Assembly: GCF_001552135.1 (NCBI RefSeq)
Contig: NZ_BCQP01000008.1
Coordinates: 31,163-95,162, forward strand
Direction: 5' to 3'
Origin: Actinomadura chibensis NBRC 106107
GTDB lineage: Bacteria > Actinomycetota > Actinomycetes > Streptosporangiales > Streptosporangiaceae
DNA length: 64,000 bases
Every line of letters begins with the position of its first letter. Position 1 is the first letter of the stretch. A model generated the notes under the pieces. It saw only the letters and a program-made list of their open reading frames with translations. It did not search any database and was not told where the DNA came from. Below are positions 57,313 through 64,000 of the stretch, one piece after another. The position numbers and the translations under genes were made by a program.

Positions 57313-58935
57313 CTACCCGCCGTCCTCGTTCGAGTCCCGGCTCAGGTCGCCCTGGCCGCCGCCGTCCGCCTCGCTCTGGTAGTTGAGGTAGAAGCGGTTG
57401 ACGCGGGTCCGGAGCTGGGTGCGGGCGCGGTCGGGCGTCGGCAGCGGGATCACGTGGTGCGGGTACGGGGCGACGAGCTCGCCGGGCCGCCGCGTCCGCA
57501 GCAGGGCCCCCTCGTCGGCGGACGGCCGCTCGTGCCGTTCGGTGAAGCCGCCGTCCGGGGTCAGCGAGACGAGGCCGCTCTCCACGCCCTCCTCGCGCTT
57601 TCGCAGGTCGCGGCGTTGCAGGCTGAGGCAGACCCGCCGGGTCACCGTGAACGCCAGCAGCGGGGCGACGAAGAAGCCGACGCGGAAGAACCAGGTCGTC
57701 CAGAAGAGGCGGATGTGGAACACCTCGGAGATGACGTCGTTGCCGCCCGCCGCCCACAGGTTCCCGTACCAGGCGATGACGGCGACGCCGATCGCCGTCC
57801 GGGTCGCGGCGTTGCGCGGACGGTCCAGCAGGTGGTGCAGGCGCTCGTCTCCGGTCGCCCAGCGCTCCACGAACGGGTACAGCGCGATGAGCGTCAGGAA
57901 CACGCCCGGCAGGACGACGGCGGGCAGCAGCACGTTCCACGACACGGTGTGCCCGAACACGGTGGTCGACGCGGCGGGCATGATGCGCAGCGACCCTTCG
58001 AGGAACCCGACGTACCAGTCGGGCTGCGAGCCGACCGACACCTGGTCCGGCTCGTAGGGCCCGTACAGCCAGATGGGGTTGATCTGCGCGACCGTGGCCA
58101 GCAGCGCGAGCACACCGAACGTGTAGAGGAAGTAGGCGGCGCTCTGCGCGGCGAAGCTCGGGAACGTCGGCTCGCCGGTGACCGACCGCTCGCGGCGGCC
58201 CCGCGCGGGCCAGATCGTGTGCGTCTGGTGCCAGAGGATCATCAGGTGCGCGGTGATGAGCACCAGCAGCAGCGCCGGGACGAGCAGGACGTGCACCGTG
58301 AACAGCCGCGGGATGAAGGTCTCGCTCCCCGGGAACTCGCCGCCGAAGACCCACAGGCTCGCGTACGTCCCGATCAGCGGGATGGACAGCACGATGCCCT
58401 GCATGATCCGCAGCCCGGTGCCGGACAGCAGGTCGTCGGGCAGCGAGTACCCGGCGAACCCCTCGGCCAGCGCCAGCCCGAACAGCGTGACGCCGATCAG
58501 CCAGTTGATCTCGCGGGGCTTGCGGAACGCGCCGGTGAAGAATATCCGCATCAGGTGGATCGAGATCGCCGCGACGAAGAGGTTCGCCGCCCAGTGGTGG
58601 ATCTGCCGCATCAGCAGCCCGCCCCGCACGTCGAACGACAGGTGCACGGTGGACGCGTACGCCTCGCTCATCTTGATCCCCCGGAGCGGCGCGTACGAGC
58701 CGTCATAGACGACGGTCATCCCGCCCGGCCGGAAGAACATCGTCAGGTACACACCGGTGATCAGCAGGACGATGAACGAGTACAGCGCGATCTCGCCGAG
58801 CAGGAACGACCAGTGCTTCGGGAACGCCTTCCGCAGGTTCCGGCGCAGGAACTCGGTGGAGCCGAGGCGGTCGTTGACGCCCCAGGCGACGTCCTCCAGC
58901 TTCTCGGCCCTCGCCGCGCCCCTTCGTCCCGCCAT
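57313..58935 (-). CDS. qcrB: Cytochrome bc1 subunit b (unlinked copy)
   Basis: This 540-residue QcrB has the bis-haem histidines in 'LMRQIHHWAANLFV' and 'LLVLITAHLMILWHQTHT', and 'SLPDDLLSGTGLRI' near the quinol site. The C-terminal extension of about 100 residues typical of actinobacteria is present. It transfers electrons from menaquinol in the bc1-aa3 supercomplex. GGGGAG precedes ATG 58935. qcrA and qcrC are not here, and it converges with ctaD eight bases away, so it is another unlinked copy. Confidence 0.95.
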   Translation of the reverse strand: MAGRRGAARAEKLEDVAWGVNDRLGSTEFLRRNLRKAFPKHWSFLLGEIALYSFIVLLITGVYLTMFFRPGGMTVVYDGSYAPLRGIKMSEAYASTVHLSFDVRGGLLMRQIHHWAANLFVAAISIHLMRIFFTGAFRKPREINWLIGVTLFGLALAEGFAGYSLPDDLLSGTGLRIMQGIVLSIPLIGTYASLWVFGGEFPGSETFIPRLFTVHVLLVPALLLVLITAHLMILWHQTHTIWPARGRRERSVTGEPTFPSFAAQSAAYFLYTFGVLALLATVAQINPIWLYGPYEPDQVSVGSQPDWYVGFLEGSLRIMPAASTTVFGHTVSWNVLLPAVVLPGVFLTLIALYPFVERWATGDERLHHLLDRPRNAATRTAIGVAVIAWYGNLWAAGGNDVISEVFHIRLFWTTWFFRVGFFVAPLLAFTVTRRVCLSLQRRDLRKREEGVESGLVSLTPDGGFTERHERPSADEGALLRTRRPGELVAPYPHHVIPLPTPDRARTQLRTRVNRFYLNYQSEADGGGQGDLSRDSNEDGG

Positions 58936-59047
58936 CGCGTCTCCCCTGGCCGAGCACTGATCAACGCTGGGCGGGTACCCGGGGCCGGTGGGGGCAAACG
59001 CGCGGCGCGCGGGGGTCGGGCGCCGTCCGCGCGGGGCGTTTCCCGGT

Positions 59048-60199
59048 TCAGGCGACGCGCGGGGGAGTGGGCGAGGAGTTGAGGTGACGGCGCAGGTCGC
59101 GGACGTCGTCGCGGAGCAGGTCCGCCGTCCGCGGGTCGTGCTCCAGGCCGCCGAGCCCGTCCTCGATCAGGTCCAGTTCGGTGGCGCGGAGGCGGGCGAG
59201 GAGGCGGCGCGGCTCGCCGGGCGGGACGTCCCAGCGCTCCTTCCGCCGCCACTTGCGGTGCGCGAGCACGTGCCCCTCGCCGGGGACGAACACGCCCCGC
59301 ACCGTCTCGGCGTAGGCCGTCCGCCGGAAGTGCGCCAGGTAGCGCCGCCGCGCCAGCCGATAGGCGACGACGGCGGCGAGCAGGATCGGCAGGCCCTTCA
59401 GCACCAGCATCCCGACGCCCGCGAGGACGGGCGCGTCCCACCACGCGTGCAGCGCCATCGCCAGCAGGAACGCTCCGGCGGCGAGCACGGCGGTCGTCCG
59501 GGTCGCGCGGCCGAGCAGGCAGCCGAGCCCCGCCCCGCCGACCGCCGTCATCGCCCAGTGGCTCCACCAGGCGCCGCCGATCACGCGGCCGCCGAACGAG
59601 AAGAACGCGGCGTGCAGGTCCTGCGTCGCGCCGGTCAGCACGATCGTGTTCAGGACGTAGAGGAAGTTCTCCGCGATCTGGAAGCCGAACCCGGTGAGCG
59701 CGCCGTAGCCCCAGCCGTCCAGCGGACCGCGGACCGCCGTCGGCGCCATCAGCGCCAGCGTCACCACGCCGAGCAGCTTGAGGGTCTCCTCGTTCACGGG
59801 GGCCGCGATCGCCGCGCCCCATTGCGCGTTGAAGCCCGGCCCCGCCGTCTTCGACAGGACCGCCTGGAACGCCGCGTTCGCGGGCAGCGCCAGCCCGAAC
59901 GCGCCGAACGCCCCCCACGCCACAGCGACGAGCGAGTACCCGATCGGACGCGTCCGCACGGGATGCAGCCGCCGCAGCGCCCACACCCCGACCACCAGCG
60001 TCGGCGCGAGCAGCGCGCCGCCCGCGATCGCGCCCGCCGGGAACGCGCGGACGGCGGTGTCCAGCCCGGTGACCGCGATCCACCCGCCGATCAGGCAGAC
60101 CGCCGCCCACAGCCAGAACGCCGAGCGCCGCGTCAGCGGCACGCCGCCGCGCGCCGGACGCCCGGTCGGGGACTCCTCGTCCACGGACTCGCGGGTCAC
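59048..60199 (-). CDS. PrsW-family intramembrane metalloprotease
   Basis: This 383-residue protein has about nine membrane segments. The PrsW motifs are present: 'APVNEETLKLLGVV' (EExxK), 'FGFQIAENFLYVL' (FxxxEN) and 'MALHAWWDAPV' (HxxWD). In Bacillus PrsW cleaves an anti-sigma factor at the membrane; the target here is unknown, and no anti-sigma gene is adjacent. The cytoplasmic C-terminus is charged. The GTG start lies two bases after the upstream hypothetical gene's stop, so both are cotranscribed. Confidence 0.88.
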   Translation of the reverse strand: MTRESVDEESPTGRPARGGVPLTRRSAFWLWAAVCLIGGWIAVTGLDTAVRAFPAGAIAGGALLAPTLVVGVWALRRLHPVRTRPIGYSLVAVAWGAFGAFGLALPANAAFQAVLSKTAGPGFNAQWGAAIAAPVNEETLKLLGVVTLALMAPTAVRGPLDGWGYGALTGFGFQIAENFLYVLNTIVLTGATQDLHAAFFSFGGRVIGGAWWSHWAMTAVGGAGLGCLLGRATRTTAVLAAGAFLLAMALHAWWDAPVLAGVGMLVLKGLPILLAAVVAYRLARRRYLAHFRRTAYAETVRGVFVPGEGHVLAHRKWRRKERWDVPPGEPRRLLARLRATELDLIEDGLGGLEHDPRTADLLRDDVRDLRRHLNSSPTPPRVA

Positions 60200-60201
60200 G
60201 G

Positions 60202-60765
60202 CTAGGGCGCCGCGACGGTGACGGTCCGCGCCATGGCCTCGACCTCGGCGGCCGCCGCGCGGAACGCGGGCGGCGGACCGGCCGCCGTGACCGTCGCGCC
60301 CAGCGTTTCGGTGGCGAAGACGGCCGCGACCCCGGCGCGGTCGCGGCCGACGATGCGCCCGGTCAGCCCGGTCATGCCGTGCGCCGTGACGACGGGCGCG
60401 GGCCCGGTCGCGAGCCGCGCGCGGCCCCCGGCGGCGACGATGCGGCCGAGACCGTCCCAGAGCTTGCGCGCGTTCAGCGAGGACAGCGGGACGACCACGC
60501 TGAGGTTGAACACGACGTCGTCGCTGAGCAGCTTGACGTTGCTGGTCAGGGATGTGTCCGCCGCACTGAGCACCCATCCGGCCCGCAGCACGGTCACCGT
60601 CACCGGGCGGACGCCGTCGCGCTCGGTGCCGATGGACACGACCGTGCCGGGCGCGAGGCGCTGGCCGCCGCTGCCGAGCGCGCGGTCCAGCAGGGGCAGC
60701 GCGGAGCAGAGGACCAGCAGCGCGAGCGCCACCATCCCCGTGCCCCACCATCTCACCTGCGTCAC
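60202..60765 (-). CDS. Membrane-anchored protein coupled to the PrsW gene
   Basis: This 187-residue protein has one N-terminal membrane segment ('WWGTGMVALALLVLCSALPLL') and an extracytoplasmic domain of beta-strand character with Val/Thr-rich strands. GTG 60765 follows GGGGGG by four bases. The tight link to the PrsW protease suggests it could be its substrate, regulator or partner, by inference only. No family recognised. Confidence 0.7.
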   Translation of the reverse strand: MTQVRWWGTGMVALALLVLCSALPLLDRALGSGGQRLAPGTVVSIGTERDGVRPVTVTVLRAGWVLSAADTSLTSNVKLLSDDVVFNLSVVVPLSSLNARKLWDGLGRIVAAGGRARLATGPAPVVTAHGMTGLTGRIVGRDRAGVAAVFATETLGATVTAAGPPPAFRAAAAEVEAMARTVTVAAP

Positions 60766-60830
60766 GCGGCCCCCCGATGACGTGCGCTGCGGAAATTCCC
60801 CTGGTCGACGGGGCTAAACAGGCATCTCGG

Positions 60831-61685
60831 TCAGCGGCCGGGCCGGTCGCGCCAGTGCGCGGGGCGGCCGAGCGCCGCCGGGATCCGCGTGGCGGCGTCG
60901 CCCCGGGCGGCGTCGAGCTGGGGCCGGGTCAGGAAGATCGCTCCGGTGAGGTCGGCGCCGCGCAGGTCGGCGTCCCGCAGGTCCGCCCCGATCAGGTCGG
61001 CGCGCCGCAGGTCCGCGCCGCGCAGGTCGGCGGCGATCAGGTAGGCGCCGCGCAGGTCGGCCCCGCGCAGGTCGGCGCCCTTCAGGCGCGCGCCGATGAG
61101 ATCGGCGCCGCGCCTGTCCTTCCCGCGCCGGGAGATGCCCGCGCGGGCCAGTTCGCTGACGCGCAGGAGGAGGGCGTTGACCTCGCCCCGCACCTCCCGG
61201 ACGTCCAGCGCGGCGAGTTCCGCCGGTGCGCCCTCGGTGAGGCGGACGACGCCGTCCAGCGCCTCGCGCAGGTCGCCGCGGACGGGTTCGGCGGCGGGCA
61301 GCGCGACGGCCTCGTCCAGGTAGCGGAGTAGTTCGTGGAGCTGCCGCATCACCGGGAACACCGCGGACATCTCGCGGGCGACGCCCGGATCGCCCCGCCA
61401 GTCGCGTCCGCCGAACGTGTCCCGCGACACCTTCTGCCCGGCGCCGAAGCAGTCGAAGACCGTGCAGCCCGCGAACCCGCGCTCGCGCAGCTCGGCGTGG
61501 ACGCCGCAGCGGAAGTCGGCGAGCAGGTTCCGGCACGGCTCGCCCGCCTTCTTGTCTACGGCGAAGTCGGCCGACCGGGCGAAGGGCAGCGCGACGCAGC
61601 ACAGCCCGAAGCAGTTCGCGCAGTCGGCCTTGAGGTCGAGCGTCGGAGACAACCGGGAACCCCTTGTCGGTGGGCGACCCTCCAT
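60831..61685 (-). CDS. Cys-cluster and pentapeptide-repeat protein
   Basis: This 284-residue protein has a Cys-rich N-terminal part ('[15 protein letters not shown]', '[16 protein letters not shown]', '[11 protein letters not shown]') that could bind zinc or an Fe-S cluster. A helical middle follows. The C-terminus has about ten pentapeptide repeats of A(D/N)LxG type ('[20 protein letters not shown]') forming a right-handed beta-helix. The combination is a known actinobacterial family, but its function is not. Pentapeptide proteins can mimic DNA or bind gyrase. ATG 61685 is used. Confidence 0.85.
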   Translation of the reverse strand: MEGRPPTRGSRLSPTLDLKADCANCFGLCCVALPFARSADFAVDKKAGEPCRNLLADFRCGVHAELRERGFAGCTVFDCFGAGQKVSRDTFGGRDWRGDPGVAREMSAVFPVMRQLHELLRYLDEAVALPAAEPVRGDLREALDGVVRLTEGAPAELAALDVREVRGEVNALLLRVSELARAGISRRGKDRRGADLIGARLKGADLRGADLRGAYLIAADLRGADLRRADLIGADLRDADLRGADLTGAIFLTRPQLDAARGDAATRIPAALGRPAHWRDRPGR

Positions 61686-61729
61686 TGTCGCCGCGCCTTC
61701 GGGATGCCGCGAACCGGACGCGCGCGCCG

Positions 61730-62440
61730 TCAGGCCGCGTCGTGGAAGACCAGGCCGAGCGTCCGCCTGCGGCCCGACCGGACGACGCTCACCCCGTGCC
61801 GCATCGGCCCCGCCGACCAGCCGCGCTTCGTCCGGACGGGACGCTCCCGCGTCGTGAACACCAGGCCGTGCCCGCGCGGGAGCAGGGTCGCCGTCCCCCG
61901 GGACTGCGCGCGGGCCCGCTGCTCGACCATCAGGAACTCGCCGCCGGTGTAGTCGACGCCGGGCTCGTCCAGGCCGATCACGACCTGCATCGGGAACACC
62001 AGGTCGCCGTAGAGGTCGCGGTGCAGCGCGTTCCAGTCCTCCGGCCCGTAGCGCAGCAGGATCGGGGTCGGCTTCGTCTGCCCGGCCGCGTGGCATTCGC
62101 CGAGCCACTCGGCGAGCGTGTCCGGCCAGGGCGCGGGACGTCCGAGCCGCGCCGCCCATTCCCGCGCGATCGGCAGCAGGCGCGGATACAGCGCCGCGCG
62201 CAGCTCGCCGACCGGCTCCGGGAACGGCTCGGCGAAGTACCGGTACTGGCCGGAGCCGAACCGGTACCGCTCCATGTCGACGGTCGAGCGGAACCGTCCC
62301 ACCTCGTCGTAGAGGCCGGCGATGTCGGCGCATTCCTCCTTGGTGAGGAGCGGGGGCGTCAGGGCGCCGCCGTAGGCGTCCATCTCCGTGGCGAGCGCCG
62401 CCCAGTCGGCCTCCGCGACTCTGTCCGCGTAAATGCTCAT
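61730..62440 (-). CDS. 2-oxoglutarate/Fe(II) oxygenase
   Basis: This 236-residue dioxygenase-like protein has HxD in '[21 protein letters not shown]', '[11 protein letters not shown]' and the distal His in '[22 protein letters not shown]', with Arg for 2-oxoglutarate. The fold is close to proline-hydroxylase-like proteins in some actinobacterial DUFs. The substrate may be a protein or small molecule. ATG 62440 is divergent from the methyltransferase gene, 60 bases away. Confidence 0.85.
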   Translation of the reverse strand: MSIYADRVAEADWAALATEMDAYGGALTPPLLTKEECADIAGLYDEVGRFRSTVDMERYRFGSGQYRYFAEPFPEPVGELRAALYPRLLPIAREWAARLGRPAPWPDTLAEWLGECHAAGQTKPTPILLRYGPEDWNALHRDLYGDLVFPMQVVIGLDEPGVDYTGGEFLMVEQRARAQSRGTATLLPRGHGLVFTTRERPVRTKRGWSAGPMRHGVSVVRSGRRRTLGLVFHDAA

Positions 62441-62500
62441 GTCCCGAGAACACCGGTGGCGCGGGGAGCGTTGCACCGCTCGGATATCGTTTGGGCGATC

Positions 62501-63286
62501 ATGACAGCGCCGCTCACCGAATCCGCCGTCGCCGCCAGGCTGCGCGCCGCCGGATGCGTCTTCGCCGAGGACGAGGCCCGCCTGATCCTGGAGACGGCCG
62601 GGGCCGCCGGCGACGTGCCCGGGATGGTGGAGCGGCGCGCCGCCGGGCTGCCGCTCGAACACGTCCTCGGCTGGGCCGGGTTCTGCGGGCTCCGCGTCGC
62701 CGTCGATCCCGGCGTGTTCGTGCCGAGGCGGCGCACCGAGTTCCTCGTCCGGCGGGCCGCCGCGCTGGACCTGCCGCGCCGGCCCGTCGTCGTCGACCTG
62801 TGCTGCGGCTCGGGCGCCCTGGGCGCGGCGCTCGCGTCCGTCCTGGACGGCTGCGAACTGCACGCCGCCGACGTCGAACCGGCGGCGGTGCGCTGCGCCC
62901 GCCGCAACCTCGCGCCGCTCGGCGGGCACGTCCACGAGGGCGACCTGTTCGAGCCGCTCCCGGACGCGCTGCGCGGGCGGGTCGACGTGCTGCTCGCGAA
63001 CGTCCCCTACGTCCCGGCCGGGGAGATCGCGCTGCTGCCGGTCGAGGCGCGGGTGCACGAGCCGCGCGTCGCGCTCGACGGCGGCGCGGACGGGCTCGCC
63101 GTGCTGCGCCGCGTCACCGCCGGGGCGTCCGGATGGCTCGCGCCGGGCGGGCGCCTGCTCTTCGAGACGAGCGAGCGCCAGGTCCCGGACGCGGTCGCGG
63201 CGGTCGAGCGCGGCGGCCTGCGCGCCGAGGTCGCGGTATCCGACGAATTCCACGCCACGGTCGTCATCGGCGCAAAATCCGTGTAA
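62501..63286 (+). CDS. HemK-like N5-glutamine methyltransferase
   Basis: This 261-residue SAM-dependent methyltransferase has the SAM motif 'VVVDLCCGSGALGAAL' and 'LLANVPYVPAGEI', where NPPY is usual (here NVPY). The N-terminal helical part 'EDEARLILETAG' resembles PrmC/HemK release-factor methyltransferases. The altered NVPY and shortened N-terminus suggest a paralogue with another protein target rather than the main PrmC. ATG 62501 has TATCGT 10 bases upstream. Confidence 0.82.
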   Translation: MTAPLTESAVAARLRAAGCVFAEDEARLILETAGAAGDVPGMVERRAAGLPLEHVLGWAGFCGLRVAVDPGVFVPRRRTEFLVRRAAALDLPRRPVVVDLCCGSGALGAALASVLDGCELHAADVEPAAVRCARRNLAPLGGHVHEGDLFEPLPDALRGRVDVLLANVPYVPAGEIALLPVEARVHEPRVALDGGADGLAVLRRVTAGASGWLAPGGRLLFETSERQVPDAVAAVERGGLRAEVAVSDEFHATVVIGAKSV

Positions 63287-63338
63287 ATCCCTGGGGCGGG
63301 GTATGGGCGAGTCAGGACGACTCGAAGGAGTGAATCCC

Positions 63339-63509
63339 ATGCGCCGCATCAGTGCAGCGCTCAGCGCCATCGCCGGAACCGTCGCGGGCGTTCTCAGCGC
63401 CGTGGCGGGCGCGGTCATCGCCGTCGTCACGCTGCCGTTCCGCGTCCTGCAACGCCTGCTGATCCCCGGTCGCGGACGTTCCGCGCGGGCCCGCCGCAGG
63501 ACGATCTGA
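63339..63509 (+). CDS. LPFR-motif small amphipathic protein
   Basis: This 56-residue protein has one long hydrophobic helix, 'ALSAIAGTVAGVLSAVAGAV', then 'VVTLPFRVLQRLL' and a basic tail ending 'RARRRTI'. The LPFR sequence is conserved in a family of actinobacterial small proteins of unknown role. It is probably membrane-associated with a positive tail in the cytoplasm. AAGGAG lies eight bases before ATG 63339. Confidence 0.75.
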   Translation: MRRISAALSAIAGTVAGVLSAVAGAVIAVVTLPFRVLQRLLIPGRGRSARARRRTI

Positions 63510-63657
63510 CGTCGCCGACGCCGCATCGGGGCCGCCCTGGGAACGGCCCCGGTGCGGCCCCGCGGCGTAATTCGATTGCGCCCTTCCTCGCCTGTCGCGC
63601 ACCATATGGGTAACGCAAAGCGAATGGCACGAATTGGCGTCGCCGCTATTGCGTTGC

Positions 63658-63729
63658 GCCGCACAGGTCGAAGTGGTGAGACTCCTGGCCTCCAACCAGG
63701 CGGACCGGGTTCGACTCCCGGGTGCGGCT
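63658..63729 (+). tRNA. tRNA-Gly-like gene (anticodon TCC), unusual
   Basis: A cloverleaf folds with acceptor GCCGCAC/GTGCGGC, anticodon stem CCTGG/CCAGG, loop CCTCCAA (anticodon TCC, Gly) and T arm CCGGG/CCCGG with loop TTCGACT. The D stem has only three pairs, position 8 is A instead of U, and position 33 is C instead of the near-universal U. CCA is not encoded. It may be a real but divergent tRNA, a pseudo-tRNA or a tRNA-like RNA. Confidence 0.6.
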
Positions 63730-63816
63730 CTGGACTGGACCGGCGGGAGTAACGACCCCCGGCCGGTCCGCCGTGCCCGAGCGGGCGGACGCCACCGCCC
63801 GCCGGCGGGCACCCGG

Positions 63817-63887
63817 TGCTGGATCATCCAACGGCAGGATGCGTGGCTCTGGACCACGTCATGCAGGTTCGAGTCCTGCTCCAGCAG
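63817..63887 (+). tRNA. tRNA-Gln (CTG)
   Basis: A full cloverleaf is present: acceptor TGCTGGA/TCCAGCA with the U1-A72 pair typical of tRNA-Gln, U8, D stem ATCC/GGAT, anticodon stem CGTGG/CCACG with loop CTCTGGA (anticodon CTG, U33 normal) and T arm GCAGG/CCTGC with loop TTCGAGT. The discriminator is G and CCA is not encoded. Confidence 0.93.
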
Positions 63888-63897
63888 CATGTCCGCA

Positions 63898-63919
63898 GGC
63901 CGCGCCGCCCGGCGCGGCC
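63898..63919 (+). terminator. Terminator after tRNA-Gln
   Basis: GGCCGCGCCG at 63898-63907 pairs with CGGCGCGGCC at 63910-63919 and is followed by TT. It lies 10 bases beyond the tRNA. Confidence 0.6.
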
Positions 63920-63974
63920 TTGACGCGGCTTGCCGCCGTCGTTTATTTTGGCGTTCAAATATTGGTCGTCAAAC

Positions 63975-63980
63975 TAAAAT
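63975..63980 (+). promoter_or_regulatory. Candidate leaderless -10 at right edge
   Basis: TAAAAT lies 8 bases before ATG 63989, in unusually AT-rich DNA. An imperfect palindrome (TTTGGCG... CGTCAAA) just upstream could be an operator. Confidence 0.45.
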
Positions 63981-63988
63981 GGGGCACG

Positions 63989-64000
63989 ATGAGCGACTAT
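63989..64000 (+). CDS. Start of a gene running off the window (partial)
   Basis: Only the first four codons (MSDY) are present. The start is supported by the leaderless -10 and the AT-rich promoter region before it. The product cannot be named. Confidence 0.4.

Noticed and set aside
55499..59082. Plus- and minus-strand ORFs of more than 900 residues over ctaD and qcrB
   Set aside because: Both are shadows of membrane-protein genes with clear haem ligands in the correct frames.

Overview
The window is very GC-rich actinomycete chromosome (GTG starts, GC-loaded third codon positions, scpAB/der/pyrG housekeeping synteny, two Lsr2 proteins, an F420-type LLM oxidoreductase). The style best fits Streptosporangiales, perhaps Thermomonosporaceae such as Actinomadura; that placement is inference. 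There is no prophage, insertion sequence, CRISPR array or plasmid backbone.

Layout. 1-1.7 kb: a thiolase-like/DUF35 pair with a palindromic operator. 1.7-8.3 kb: one minus-strand compatible-solute locus, ectABCD (ectoine and 5-hydroxyectoine synthesis) followed by ehuBCDA (ABC uptake). 8.3-12.1 kb: a 660-bp gene-poor upstream region, a proline iminopeptidase, then a small two-repeat ORF coupled to a long coiled-coil protein. 12.1-23.5 kb: a plus-strand housekeeping run: pyrG, Nudix, xerD, parA, a SecDF-P1-like protein, scpA, scpB, rluB, aroH, tyrA, cmk, der. 23.6-28.9 kb: small membrane proteins, a deoxyribosyltransferase-like/Nudix fusion and a molybdate locus (HTH-TOBE regulator, modABC). 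29-41.5 kb: central carbon and redox genes (pckG, hdeD-like, soxR, GH65 phosphorylase with a beta-phosphoglucomutase-like HAD, gnd), an HD-domain protein, a Ski2-like helicase and a nitrilase-family amidase. 41.5-51.4 kb: LLM oxidoreductase, an HTH/Clp-N pair with twin operators, two CNNM/CBS transporters, an MBL-fold protein, a CASTOR/POLLUX-like channel and tandem lsr2 genes. 51.6-63.5 kb: large-subunit catalase, zinc dehydrogenase, PEBP, unlinked ctaD and qcrB, a PrsW protease, a pentapeptide protein, a 2OG-Fe(II) oxygenase, a HemK-like methyltransferase and an LPFR small protein. The right edge carries two tRNA-type genes and the start of another gene.

How the parts work together. The clearest system is the ect-ehu block: EctB, EctA and EctC make ectoine from aspartate semialdehyde, EctD hydroxylates it, and the EhuBCDA importer recovers leaked or external solute. 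HTH-TOBE-ModABC is a self-contained molybdate uptake unit. GH65, the HAD protein and gnd suggest disaccharide phosphorolysis feeding glucose-6-phosphate into the pentose phosphate pathway, while pckG sits opposite in gluconeogenesis with two candidate metabolic-regulator sites.

A feature repeated across the window is a -10-like TAnnnT hexamer 6-8 bases before an ATG/GTG with no Shine-Dalgarno sequence, predicting leaderless transcripts for at least nine genes. I found no unmistakably new multi-gene system. The best candidates for something undescribed are the 66-residue tandem-repeat ORF coupled to the coiled-coil protein, the ATGA staircase between modB and modC, the deoxyribosyltransferase-like/Nudix fusion, the twin-operator HTH/Clp-N cassette, and the unusual tRNA-Gly-like gene at the right edge.
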